In this document: piece by piece, positions 17,045 through 25,364 of the stretch
Layout: the number at the start of each line of letters is the position of its first letter
Position numbering within the stretch: the stretch's first letter is position 1
Source: Desulfolinea sp964487745
GTDB lineage: Bacteria; Chloroflexota; Anaerolineae; Anaerolineales; Villigracilaceae
DNA: 64,000 nucleotides
Assembly (NCBI GenBank): GCA_964487745.1
Contig: CAZASG010000011.1
Location: 1-64,000, forward strand
Direction: 5' to 3'
Translations under genes and position numbers: made by a program
Notes under the pieces: generated by a model
Seen by the model: the letters and a program-made list of their open reading frames with translations, nothing else
What the model was told of the DNA's origin: nothing
The model's database searches: none

Positions 17045-18001
17045 TTATTCTGCCTCTTCGAGTTGTTCGAGAAGCGGATCAATCAGGTCGAAGAAATCAA
17101 ACTCAACACCGTAGGTTGCGATATCAAAAATGGGGGCGTTGGGGTCCATATTGATGGCGACGATCATTTCACTTTCTCCCATGCCCTCTACATGTTCTGG
17201 CGCACCGCTGATGCCCAATGCCAGGTAGAGTTTTGGTTTCACTGTTTGACCGGATTTCCCGACCATGCGTGATGTTGGCAGCCAGCCTTGATCCACAATA
17301 GGGCGTGATGCGCAAACCGTACCGCCCAAGAATTCAGCCAACTCATCAGCCAATTCGAGATTGTCTTCGGTTTGAATACCGCGCCCAACGGCGATGAGCA
17401 CTTCTTCCTTGCTGATGTCTACATCTCCAGTTTCCGGCTCAATATATTCTTTGAGTGTTACTCGTAAATCGTCCAGCGCAGGAGCATCAATGGTCTCAAC
17501 AGCAGGTGGTGCATCGCTTTGACCATCTTCGGCTTTGTAACCACCAGGGATTACCGTGACGAATGTTGTACCCTCGGCTAATTCGCTCTCTGCCATGATC
17601 TTTCCACCGCAAATTTGTGAGATGAGTTTTCCATCGGCGATATTCACACAGGAACTGACCAATGGGATGGATAGACGAGCAGAAAGGACGCTGGCGATAT
17701 CCGCGCCGATGGTTGTGTTCCCAAAAAGGACGACGCGCGGCGTTCGCTCCTGAATTAGGCTTGATACCGTTTTCAGATACGCATCGGCGGTGAATTCTTT
17801 GAGTGCCGCGTGGTCTGCATATAAAACCTGGTCGGCGGCGAGACCATCTGCCAACCCCTGAGCATCCTGCCCCAAAAGCATCCCAACAACCTGCCCGCCC
17901 GTGTTTTGTGCTAAATCTTTAGCAGCAGCAAGCATGATATAGGAAATATCGGCAACTTCACCTTGTAGATGTTCAATGACGACATAAATATCCTGGTTCA
18001 T
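17045..18001 (-). CDS. etfA: electron transfer flavoprotein alpha subunit
   Basis: This 318-residue protein forms the FAD-binding half of ETF. The C-terminal FAD domain shows AVGRGIQ, ASRPIVDQGWLP and LALGISGAPEHVEGM, close to the family consensus but with Ala-Pro-Glu replacing the common Ala-Ile-Gln. NMDPNAPIFDIATYGVEFDF follows. The start codon overlaps the etfB stop (ATGA), typical of the obligate heterodimer. The ETF probably receives electrons from acyl-CoA or related dehydrogenases and gives them to the membrane Fe-S protein encoded next. Whether it bifurcates cannot be decided by eye. Confidence 0.94.
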   Translation of the reverse strand: MNQDIYVVIEHLQGEVADISYIMLAAAKDLAQNTGGQVVGMLLGQDAQGLADGLAADQVLYADHAALKEFTADAYLKTVSSLIQERTPRVVLFGNTTIGADIASVLSARLSIPLVSSCVNIADGKLISQICGGKIMAESELAEGTTFVTVIPGGYKAEDGQSDAPPAVETIDAPALDDLRVTLKEYIEPETGDVDISKEEVLIAVGRGIQTEDNLELADELAEFLGGTVCASRPIVDQGWLPTSRMVGKSGQTVKPKLYLALGISGAPEHVEGMGESEMIVAINMDPNAPIFDIATYGVEFDFFDLIDPLLEQLEEAE

Positions 18002-18768
18002 AGCGCACCTACTTCCTTGAAGATCTCGATCAGCTTGGTAGCAAGCTCATCTTCATCCCCTTCGAGCATTTCTGCACGTTCAGCAGCTTCAGGAAGATAC
18101 ATACGACTCACAGCCGCACCCCCGTTGGGATCAAGATTATCTATCTCCTGCTCGTCGATCTCTGCTGTCTTCATCATCTGCCGCACCTTCGAGATCGCCA
18201 CATAGCGGGGAGGTTCCTCTCCAGCTTGAATGCCCAAAACGGCAGGCAAGGTCACTTCTATCTGCGCCGTCAGCCCACCCGGATATTCCTTGCAAACAGT
18301 CGCTTTATCCCCTTCGAGTTTTACGCCGCAGATATAGCCCACATAAGGCATCCCCAGATACTCAGCGACCAACGGGCCAACAGGACCATCCAGATCGTCG
18401 TTCGCTTGAACGCCAGTCAGGATCAGATCAGGTTGATGTTCCTTTGCCTTTTCCGCAAAAGCGCGTGCCAGTGCATGATTATTGACGCCTTCTTCAAAAT
18501 CATCGTGGGCAAGTTTGACCATGCGATCCGCGCCTTTTGCGGCTGTGGTGAAGAGCATATCTTCCACACCTTCCGCTTCGGGGGCGATCACCGTTACTTC
18601 ACCACCCACACGCTCCTTCAGCAGGATGGCTTGCTCAATAGCATGGTTGTCAAATTCGTTGATGATCAGACGCAGCCAATCTCTGTCCAGATCGGTGCCA
18701 TCATCGTTGATTTCAAGCTCTTCAACGAGATCGGGCACCATTTTGACAAGGGTTACGATATTTGTCAT
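17998..18768 (-). CDS. etfB: electron transfer flavoprotein beta subunit
   Basis: This 256-residue protein forms the second half of ETF and binds AMP, or a second FAD in bifurcating forms. The signature region ILTGVQANDDLDGPVGPLVA lies near residues 115-135, and the family loop PAVLGIQAGEEPPRY lies near 178-192. GGAGGAG precedes the ATG and the gene begins 17 bases after the upstream CCG protein. The Asn-Asp-Asp-Leu-Asp variant of the usual DGDTxQVGP stretch makes bifurcating versus non-bifurcating assignment unsafe without a tree. Confidence 0.94.
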   Translation of the reverse strand: MTNIVTLVKMVPDLVEELEINDDGTDLDRDWLRLIINEFDNHAIEQAILLKERVGGEVTVIAPEAEGVEDMLFTTAAKGADRMVKLAHDDFEEGVNNHALARAFAEKAKEHQPDLILTGVQANDDLDGPVGPLVAEYLGMPYVGYICGVKLEGDKATVCKEYPGGLTAQIEVTLPAVLGIQAGEEPPRYVAISKVRQMMKTAEIDEQEIDNLDPNGGAAVSRMYLPEAAERAEMLEGDEDELATKLIEIFKEVGAL

Positions 18769-18785
18769 CAGTCTCCTCCTTTGGT

Positions 18786-19982
18786 CTACGCAATCGCATC
18801 AATCAATAGTTCCAGAATATCCTTCACTTGAAGATTCCCTGCCCCCTGAACTGTTTTGGTCGAGTCTTCAAAGCGTGGCGGCTCGTAGGGGCAAGCCACA
18901 GCCAGCACATCCGCTTCGCTGGTGACTGCTTCCTTGACACGCCAATCGGATAAACGCACTTCCCCTTTCTCCCATTGGAAGCCGTCCAGCCACATCCCAC
19001 CGCCGCCACCGCCGCAGCAGAGGCTGGTGGTCTTGGTATGGGACATCTCCACAAGCTCAACGCCGGGAATCGCTTCCAGCAAAGCGCGCGGGGCATCATA
19101 AATGCCGTTTGCCCGCCCCAAATAGCAGGGGTCATGGTAGGTGATTTTTACATCGCCATTTCCCTTGAGCAGGGACTTGATCCCTTCGATCCGCTCTGCC
19201 AGGAAATCGGTGTAGTGCCGAACGGGATACTCAATGCCAAGTTTTGGATATTCATTTTTGAGTGCGTTGTAGGCATGGGGATCAGTGGTGATGACCTCGT
19301 TGAACTCGTATTTGCCAAAAGCCTTGCCATTCTTTTCCGCCAACATTTCAAACAAGCCGCGTTCCCCCGCCAGACGTTGCGAATCACCGTCGCTATTTTC
19401 TTCGGGGCCTAAAATGCCGAAATCGACACCCAATTTGTTGAGTAGTTTGGCGAAGGCTCTCGTCGTCTCCTGCACCCGGGGATGATAGGATGCATAATCG
19501 CCGACGAACCAGAGTACATCCACGGGACGTTTGGCTTTGCGCATGATGGGGATGTCGAAGTCGAGACCCTCTGTCCACGCGGCGCGTTTGCGGGGGGATT
19601 CACCCAGCGGGTTCCCGTAACGTTGCGAGAATTCCAGTGCACTTTGCAGCTCTGTAGGAATGTTGCCAGCGAGGAGCAATTCTTCCTTGGCGCGGGTCAT
19701 CAAGCCTGGAGTCAGAGGGATGTTCTTCGGGCAGACTTCGGTGCAGGCATAGCACGAGACGCACATCCAAACGGAATCGGTATCAAGCATCTCGTCAAGG
19801 ATGCCTGCGCGCATCCAGGCGATCATCCGCCCAGGAGGGAAATCCATCAAATAACCGAAGGGGCAAACCCCGCTGCAATCGGCACATTGCAAACAGGTTT
19901 TGATATTTTCACCATCGGCAACTTCAAAAAGGCTTTCATAGAATTCGGTGGTGAATTCGGCCTTTGTAGCGATATTTGCCAT
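18786..19982 (-). CDS. soluble HdrD/GlpC-like Fe-S protein with CCG domain
   Basis: This 398-residue protein has two N-terminal [4Fe-4S] motifs (CLQCADCSGVCP and CVSCYACTEVCP). Its C-terminal part has DPCYLGRANG and LCCGGGGGGMW, matching the soluble half of the EtfD-like membrane protein encoded at 15044-17017. It has no membrane helices. It could shuttle electrons between ETF and another enzyme, or form a heterodisulfide-reductase-like unit. It is the first gene of the redox block, with a strong AGGAGG SD six bases before the ATG. Upstream lies a 520-base intergenic region holding palindromes. Confidence 0.85.
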   Translation of the reverse strand: MANIATKAEFTTEFYESLFEVADGENIKTCLQCADCSGVCPFGYLMDFPPGRMIAWMRAGILDEMLDTDSVWMCVSCYACTEVCPKNIPLTPGLMTRAKEELLLAGNIPTELQSALEFSQRYGNPLGESPRKRAAWTEGLDFDIPIMRKAKRPVDVLWFVGDYASYHPRVQETTRAFAKLLNKLGVDFGILGPEENSDGDSQRLAGERGLFEMLAEKNGKAFGKYEFNEVITTDPHAYNALKNEYPKLGIEYPVRHYTDFLAERIEGIKSLLKGNGDVKITYHDPCYLGRANGIYDAPRALLEAIPGVELVEMSHTKTTSLCCGGGGGGMWLDGFQWEKGEVRLSDWRVKEAVTSEADVLAVACPYEPPRFEDSTKTVQGAGNLQVKDILELLIDAIA

Positions 19983-20161
19983 TACAAACCTCCTGAGGGA
20001 ATTATTCTTTCTTTGTTAAGGGATGAAAATAAAAATTGCCTGTCAGAGCGAAAAGCCTAAAAGGGGACATATCATCAGGATCAGAATGAAGCCTTCACAA
20101 ACACTGAACAGGAAATAGCTTTCTAGAGCAGACATGCCTGACGGCAGAAACTTCTTTTAGC

Positions 20162-20178
20162 AGTGAAAAATATTCACT
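20162..20178. promoter_or_regulatory. inverted repeat AGTGAA-N5-TTCACT
   Basis: Perfect six-base arms are separated by AAATA. It lies about 180 bases upstream of the first redox gene and resembles half-sites of redox-responsive regulators such as Rex, but the spacer is one base longer than the Rex consensus. The regulator is unknown. Confidence 0.4.
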
Positions 20179-20301
20179 TTTAAGATAGGAGAGAATGGGT
20201 GGGGATAAACCATAGAACACTCCTAATTTCAAGAAAACCTGCTTTGGCAGCAACGGAACAGGAGTGAGCAGGAAAAGGTCAATTGGTTTACTTAAATATT
20301 A

Positions 20302-20317
20302 TGTGATTTTATTCACA
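20302..20317. promoter_or_regulatory. CRP/FNR-family type operator, TGTGA-N6-TCACA
   Basis: The arms TGTGA and TCACA are perfect with a six-base AT-only spacer, matching the CRP consensus. The extended sequence also fits 12 of 14 positions of the Rex consensus. It stands about 320 bases upstream of the first redox gene, next to a TAATAT -10 candidate on the minus strand. It probably binds a CRP/FNR-type or Rex regulator encoded elsewhere. Confidence 0.5.
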
Positions 20318-20455
20318 ATAAATAGAAGTCTGTGTCACTAGTTCGTGGTGACTAAAGTCATGAAGGCATTTTGTGTCTTATTTTCGCAATAGTTATGTGA
20401 CAAAGTATCTGTTTATATTTGCATAGATAGATCTAACTAATGCTTCTTCCACCCC

Positions 20456-20486
20456 AAGGAATCTTACGATGATAATAAGGTTCCTT
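20456..20486 (-). terminator. hairpin downstream of a lipoprotein gene
   Basis: Ten-base arms with one mismatch (AAGGAATCTT and AAGGTTCCTT) and an 11-base loop lie 20 bases after the stop of the lipoprotein gene at 20506-21690. No T-run follows on the minus strand, so it may stabilise the message or terminate weakly. Confidence 0.35.
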
Positions 20487-20505
20487 AAGGCGAGGTTCTC
20501 GATAT

Positions 20506-21690
20506 TTATTTGTCTTTACATGTATTTGCCTTTTGGTCCCAAACACATGCAGAATTGGCAATGCACTTCCTCATATCAGTGATTTGTGAGCAGGAGGATG
20601 CTGGTGGAGGCACCTCGGTTGGGTCAGGCTTTGGGTCATGGGCAATGGTAGGGTAGAGAGAGGGGTCAAGCATTGAGCCAGGCGGTTGTAATTCAACTGC
20701 GCTCATAACGATCCAGCATTCTCTCTCGTTCGAGAGTTTGAAGAAACCCCAGGAAGCATCCTGGTTCAACCCCAAAAGAATAGCAATACCGCCTTCCGGG
20801 AGGAAGCCAACTTCATTATTATTAAAGACCCACGGATTACTTCGACAATTGGCATTCATGATCCCGAGAAATTCCGGTGGGCCTGGCGGGACGGTTTCGA
20901 TCAACTCAGGAATTTCTATCGGGGCCAGACAGAAAGTCCCGGTTTCCTGTACACGGAAAGAGCGTGTTTCAGAGAATGGTCCGCTTTCCCCCATGCCGCT
21001 GCCCCTGGCTTTGACACGCCAATAATAAGTTTCGCAGTTGATCAAGTCAGAGTATGGTTGAAAGAATGTCGCCGGTCCCAGTGATTGTCCCCCATTCGCA
21101 ACATTTGGAAAGGAAGGATTGGTAGATAGATCTACCCAATAGTGGGTGGGATGGCACAGGAGGGGATTATCCCATGTAAGAGTCGGGCGTAAATTCGTGA
21201 CAACGGCCCCGTCTGCCGGTTCAAGCAGGGGAGGGGCCACCATTTCAGATACAGCACAATATGGTCCAACGAAGAAATAGCGATAAGAAGACATGGGCCC
21301 TTCAATATCTTCGCTGATGGCCGCCGCCGCCCAACGATACATCTCTCCAGGCTGAAGGGGAGCGGATGTCCAGTATCCACTGTTGGAAATTTCTCCTAAC
21401 TCATCGGTGAAATCAGGCGCGGTTGATAAGTAAAAGTGATATTTTTGAGCAAAACAATCATAAGCAGGAGATGGTGCGGGATACGGGTACGTAATGGCTG
21501 TGTATGAGGCTATAAGGGTTGGCGTTGTATCATCAATTGTGCTCCAGGCATATGGTGTGCCAAGTTGGGGTGCAACTAATTCTCCGGGAGGACAATGTAT
21601 CGGTGGCAATGGATCATCAGGCATATCACAACCACCTAAGAAGATAATCATGGAAATTCCCAAAAACACCAAGAAAGTTTTGGTTTTCAT
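20506..21690 (-). CDS. secreted lipoprotein with fibronectin-like and Cys-rich domains (copy 1)
   Basis: This 394-residue lipoprotein has its lipobox (FLGGC) at residues 17-21. It appears to contain two fibronectin-type-III-like beta domains: residues 35-140 (TPTLIASY, MYRWAAAAIS) and 150-255 (LLEPADGAVVTNLRPTLTW, YYWRVKA). An SH3-like segment follows (NANCRSNPWVFNNNEVGFL through ECWIVMSAVELQPPG), then a short Cys-rich tail (CSQITDMRKC to CVWDQKANTCK). It is a clear paralogue of the protein at 25415-26677. The domains suggest surface binding; no catalytic residues are seen. A conserved promoter lies 33 bases upstream. Confidence 0.8.
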   Translation of the reverse strand: MKTKTFLVFLGISMIIFLGGCDMPDDPLPPIHCPPGELVAPQLGTPYAWSTIDDTTPTLIASYTAITYPYPAPSPAYDCFAQKYHFYLSTAPDFTDELGEISNSGYWTSAPLQPGEMYRWAAAAISEDIEGPMSSYRYFFVGPYCAVSEMVAPPLLEPADGAVVTNLRPTLTWDNPLLCHPTHYWVDLSTNPSFPNVANGGQSLGPATFFQPYSDLINCETYYWRVKARGSGMGESGPFSETRSFRVQETGTFCLAPIEIPELIETVPPGPPEFLGIMNANCRSNPWVFNNNEVGFLPEGGIAILLGLNQDASWGFFKLSNERECWIVMSAVELQPPGSMLDPSLYPTIAHDPKPDPTEVPPPASSCSQITDMRKCIANSACVWDQKANTCKDK

Positions 21691-21722
21691 TTTCTTCTCC
21701 TCTTGTCTGATGGTCTAGATTT

Positions 21723-21751
21723 ATTCTAGCTTTTTCTACAGGCAATTACAA
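21723..21751 (-). promoter_or_regulatory. lipoprotein-cluster promoter P1, TTGTAA-N17-TAGAAT
   Basis: The -35 box TTGTAA (21751-21746) and -10 box TAGAAT (21728-21723) are 17 bases apart, with GC just before the -10. The start codon is 32 bases beyond the -10. The same layout occurs before two other genes of this cluster. Confidence 0.75.
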
Positions 21752-21848
21752 TAAGCAGATGTCATGGTTTTGCATAGTCTTAATCAAAAAAGCAAGCAAT
21801 ACTGTAAATATCTGCTTTTCCCGCTATTGAATTATTTGGGGCACGTTG

Positions 21849-21886
21849 AGCAAGGTCTCCATTGCTCAAGCATTGGAGACCTTGCT
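21849..21886 (-). terminator. 13-base-arm hairpin with an alternative fold, after a FGE-like lipoprotein gene
   Basis: The arms AGCAAGGTCTCCA (21849-21861) and TGGAGACCTTGCT (21874-21886) are exact complements. A second, mutually exclusive hairpin can form between TTGAGCAA (21846-21853) and TTGCTCAA (21862-21869). It lies 31 bases after the stop of the 21918-23660 gene. No T-run follows, so the termination role is uncertain. Confidence 0.45.
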
Positions 21887-21917
21887 GCACTAATCTGAGT
21901 TAGAGAGAATATTGTTA

Positions 21918-23660
21918 CTACGGGAAACTACAATAACCCTGCCCTCCTGCTGTTCCAATCGTTTCATTCCATTTGCAGCCTGCTGCTTCGCAAGGCGCTT
22001 GTGAACCATATTGTTCTGGTCGTTCGCACCCACCACCGGGATCGTCGCCGGGGTCGTCGTCTGGCTTATCCCTGCAATCGCCAAGTTGGGCTGTAAAGCT
22101 CTGACACATCTGGTCGCTTATCCAATGACCTTCAAAAACACATACCCCTGGAGGATTTATGTAATCATAGCCAACCGGGCAGGATGAATATGAAGCCGGA
22201 GGTACGCCAGCCCAACCACCTGAGGGTTCAATATATGTTGCAACACAACATTCTTCAGTTGAACTATATTCAAAGCCATCAGGGCAGTCTGGATCAATTG
22301 GCGTAATGAAAGGCTTACAATATCCGTCTGCGTCCAAAAACCAACCTGCGGGACAGTTGGTTGCCGGGATTGGTGGGATGCCCTGAAATATACATTTATC
22401 TTCAACAAGGATATATCCCGGGTCACAAGAAGGGTTTTTGAAATCAGGAGGGACCCAATCGGTGCACTGTGTACACAGGACTACTTCGAAAGTTGCATTC
22501 TCAGGTCCCCAACAACCCATTGGGTTATTATTATCACAGCTAACCCCGGTTACGCTTTGCAGGTCTCCTGAATAAGTTACCGTCGCGCCACCGATCTGGT
22601 TATGTTGATCAACGCAATATTGACCGACGGTAAAGCTTGGAGAAGGAGCCAGACAACCATCTACTTGATGAAGGATCACATCTGGTCCTCCGGGAGGCGG
22701 TTTCCCTGGACCCTTGTTTTCGCCAGGGATGTAGGCAATTTGTTCACAATATGGCGCGTAATTCGTTGGTTCTGTTACTACACAGCGAAAGCCTAGATCT
22801 CTGCGATATTTATCCGGTTCAAGATAGACACGGTGCGCTAATGGGAGCATTGCTATCGGAGAACTGAAGCCACTACTGCGAACTGACCTGTATTTGCCCG
22901 TATCTGGTCCAAAGGGATCGTTTTCCGGAGCGTTTTTATAATAATCATTCTGATACCAGTCACGCGTCCATTCGTATGTATTTCCAGCTGTATCAAATAA
23001 CTCATAGTCACTCATACCCTGTGGGTAATAAGTTTGAACGGGAGTTGTATCATTGACACATTCCTTAAAGTTGAGTAAGAAGCAGCTCGGTTCATCTTCA
23101 CCCCAGGGATAGGTGTTGCTATCCGGACCGCGGGCTGCTTTTTCCCATTGCGCTTCAGTGGGTAAATCCGCGTCCATCCATTGGCAATAGGTTTGCGCTT
23201 GCTCCCAATTTACCCCAACAACCGGATGATCTGCCCTTTTCGGATCAAAGGCATCATCATAGGGAGGCTCGGTTGCCGGAGACTCACAGGCACCTGCAAC
23301 AACGCATTGACGGTACATATCATTGGTGACGGGGTTGCGATAGATCCAATATCCGCCAAGAGATACCTTGCGTGGTGGATTATCTTCATACTCCTGTGCG
23401 CCCATTTGAAATTCCCCGGATGGGATATACAGCACGATAGAGTCGTCGAACCAGTACATCCAGCTCCCCTCACCCAATGTGGATGGATCAAATTGCGGGA
23501 GTTCGACCTCGGCATCTTGTGCAGGTTGGCTATCGGCTTGGGGAGCCTCTTGCTCCCCCGAAACTTCTTCCGGCGCTGATATTTCCAGCGGAGCACATCC
23601 TGCCAACAGGAGGATGATCCCCACACATCCTAAAAATAAATAGAAAAAACGGGTCTTCAT
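21918..23660 (-). CDS. secreted lipoprotein, FGE-sulfatase (SUMF1-like) domain plus Cys-rich tail (copy 1)
   Basis: This 580-residue lipoprotein has its lipobox (LLLAGC) at residues 17-22, a Gln/Pro/Glu-rich linker, then a formylglycine-generating-enzyme-like C-lectin fold at about 70-300 (SGEFQMGAQ, DHPVVGVNWEQAQTYCQWM, LPTEAQWEKAARGPD, AGNTYEWTRDW, LGFRCVV). The paired copper-binding cysteines of true FGE are not seen, so it is probably a binding or structural relative. The last 270 residues form a Cys-rich region with repeated CPxGY-type units. Only 30 bases separate it from the paralogue upstream, so the two are likely co-transcribed. Confidence 0.85.
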   Translation of the reverse strand: MKTRFFYLFLGCVGIILLLAGCAPLEISAPEEVSGEQEAPQADSQPAQDAEVELPQFDPSTLGEGSWMYWFDDSIVLYIPSGEFQMGAQEYEDNPPRKVSLGGYWIYRNPVTNDMYRQCVVAGACESPATEPPYDDAFDPKRADHPVVGVNWEQAQTYCQWMDADLPTEAQWEKAARGPDSNTYPWGEDEPSCFLLNFKECVNDTTPVQTYYPQGMSDYELFDTAGNTYEWTRDWYQNDYYKNAPENDPFGPDTGKYRSVRSSGFSSPIAMLPLAHRVYLEPDKYRRDLGFRCVVTEPTNYAPYCEQIAYIPGENKGPGKPPPGGPDVILHQVDGCLAPSPSFTVGQYCVDQHNQIGGATVTYSGDLQSVTGVSCDNNNPMGCWGPENATFEVVLCTQCTDWVPPDFKNPSCDPGYILVEDKCIFQGIPPIPATNCPAGWFLDADGYCKPFITPIDPDCPDGFEYSSTEECCVATYIEPSGGWAGVPPASYSSCPVGYDYINPPGVCVFEGHWISDQMCQSFTAQLGDCRDKPDDDPGDDPGGGCERPEQYGSQAPCEAAGCKWNETIGTAGGQGYCSFP

Positions 23661-23690
23661 TTTGTCTCCTCTCTACAAAATTCCAAGATA

Positions 23691-25277
23691 CTATTCACAA
23701 CAACATGGGCGAAGTGGAGGGCCACCACACTGAGCGACGGCTGGGCTTACACAATTAGGTGGATCAATACATCCTTCCGGATCCCCCCCCCCGCAGGTTT
23801 TGAGCATAACTGTATCGTTCTTACAAACCGTACCTGCACCCGGGATCGCAAAACATCCGCCTGGCGGGTTGAAATAATAGGTCCCGGACGGGCAGAATTT
23901 CAATATGGCATTTCCACTATCAGGTAATCCGCCAGGTTGAGCTTCGCAGCACATATTCTCGGGATCATAATTCACGCCGGGGATACACTCACCGGGGAAT
24001 GGCTGATCCGGAATACATTTCAAACCAGTTAGGTGATATCCGGGTGGGCACTGTGGATCAACATTGATGGTTTGGGTACACTCTGCACAGATCGAGATCG
24101 GGTCTGGAGCAGTGCAGTGATAGGTGCTGCCACCCAGGTCTGTGCAGGAACCAGCATTAATCGTAACGGGTGTGCCGGGAGGAACAACGCCAAAGTGTAC
24201 GTTGGTAAACGGTGTTTTGTTTTTACAATCCATTGCTTGGTTAATTGAAAAGGAGGGGCAGGTGTTAGTAATATCCGGGTTGCTCAAAGGATCAAGATTA
24301 TAGGCATCCATTCCGTATACAACCACCTGTTCGCAGTAAGGTGCATAATGTGTCGGCTCGTGTACCACGCAGCGGAAGCCAAGGTCTCTGCGGTGGTCAA
24401 GCGGCTTGGAACTGAAGCGGCGCGCAAGCTCGGTCGCGTAAAAAGCAGAACTATAGCTGCTGGAACGAATGGAGCGCTGATCGCCTGTGTCGGGCCCAAA
24501 GGGGTCTTCAGTCGGTGATTCGCCATAATAGGTTGGGCTGTACCAATCTGCCACCCATTCATAGACGTTTCCGGCCATATCAAAGACTTCGTAATAACTC
24601 ATGCCCTGTGGATAATAGTCGGTTACATCGCTGGTCTCACCGACACAATCTGCGGCATTCAACAGATCACAGGAAGGTGTCTCTTCACCCCAGGGGAAGG
24701 TATTGCCATCCGGGCCGCGGGCGGCTTTTTCCCACTCAGCTTCGGTTGGCAGACGCGCATTCATAAAGGAACAGTATGCAGTGGCCTGCTCCCAGTTCAC
24801 GCCTACAACCGGATCGTTGGCACGGAGTGGATCTTCATAAACACGGTTGTCATCCGGGTTTGGCAAGTCGCACAGCCCGGCTTCCACACACAGGGAATAC
24901 TGCTGATTGGTGACCGGTGCGCGATAGATCCAGTAGTTGCTAAGGGAAACAGTGTGTTCCGGATTGTCGTTACTGCTACCGCCCATGATGAATTCCCCCC
25001 CAGGTATTGCCACCAGGATATTGCCATCTGCATACAGGTGTTTGGAACCGATCTCCATGAGGGGTGGGCTAGGTTCGGCTGGGGCAGATGTTGGGGGTGG
25101 CTCTGTCGATAGAGTCGTTTGGGGCGCTTCGGAAATCGGGGCTTCGGTAGCAGGTTCCTCTATGTTTGGTGGCTCCGTGGCTGGAATTTGGGTAGCGGCA
25201 TCCCCGGTGCAGGCAGTTAGCAAGACAAAAAAAACCATAGAACACAATAAAAAGTGATATATGTTTTTATATTTCAT
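23691..25277 (-). CDS. secreted lipoprotein, FGE-sulfatase (SUMF1-like) domain plus Cys-rich tail (copy 2)
   Basis: This protein of about 528 residues has its lipobox (VLLTAC) ending at residue 23, followed by a long Thr/Pro/Ala/Glu linker of the kind common in Chloroflexota surface proteins. Its SUMF1-like domain (GGEFIMGGSS, DPVVGVNWEQATAYCSFM, LPTEAEWEKAARGPD, AGNVYEWVADW, LGFRCVV) closely parallels the neighbouring copy. It also lacks the FGE copper-cysteine pair. The C-terminal 200 residues are Cys-rich. The start at 25277 has GGAGG upstream, and a conserved promoter ends 32 bases before it. Confidence 0.85.
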   Translation of the reverse strand: MKYKNIYHFLLCSMVFFVLLTACTGDAATQIPATEPPNIEEPATEAPISEAPQTTLSTEPPPTSAPAEPSPPLMEIGSKHLYADGNILVAIPGGEFIMGGSSNDNPEHTVSLSNYWIYRAPVTNQQYSLCVEAGLCDLPNPDDNRVYEDPLRANDPVVGVNWEQATAYCSFMNARLPTEAEWEKAARGPDGNTFPWGEETPSCDLLNAADCVGETSDVTDYYPQGMSYYEVFDMAGNVYEWVADWYSPTYYGESPTEDPFGPDTGDQRSIRSSSYSSAFYATELARRFSSKPLDHRRDLGFRCVVHEPTHYAPYCEQVVVYGMDAYNLDPLSNPDITNTCPSFSINQAMDCKNKTPFTNVHFGVVPPGTPVTINAGSCTDLGGSTYHCTAPDPISICAECTQTINVDPQCPPGYHLTGLKCIPDQPFPGECIPGVNYDPENMCCEAQPGGLPDSGNAILKFCPSGTYYFNPPGGCFAIPGAGTVCKNDTVMLKTCGGGDPEGCIDPPNCVSPAVAQCGGPPLRPCCCE

Positions 25278-25308
25278 TTCTCCTCCATTCCCTTGGCGAC
25301 TTATTTCC

Positions 25309-25337
25309 ATTCTAGCTTTTTCTGAAGCCGATTACAA
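25309..25337 (-). promoter_or_regulatory. lipoprotein-cluster promoter P2, TTGTAA-N17-TAGAAT
   Basis: TTGTAA (25337-25332) and TAGAAT (25314-25309) have a 17-base spacer that ends AGAAAAAGC, identical in P1. The start codon is 31 bases beyond the -10. It drives the two SUMF1-like genes. Confidence 0.75.
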
Positions 25338-25364
25338 TTACCCTATGAGTACCCTGTCTGATAT

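Larger units (their letters stand above)
19983..20505. promoter_or_regulatory. intergenic region upstream of the redox block, several palindromes
   Basis: This 523-base gene-free stretch is the only sizeable space before the redox block, so the main promoter must lie here. I see a CRP/FNR-like palindrome (20302-20317), a second inverted repeat (20162-20178) and a hairpin near the lipoprotein gene (20456-20486). Just downstream of the CRP-like site, in the minus-strand direction, is TAATAT, a possible -10 that would give a leader of about 300 bases. No supported reading frame or known riboswitch was recognised. Confidence 0.5.

Noticed and set aside
20302..20317. Assignment of the palindrome to Rex alone
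   Set aside because: It misses two conserved Rex positions and fits the CRP/FNR spacing exactly, so the regulator is left open.
19983..20505. Possible riboswitch or small gene in the long space before the redox block
   Set aside because: I could not match a known riboswitch core. The only short frame (about 31 codons near 20022) has no support beyond an ATG.
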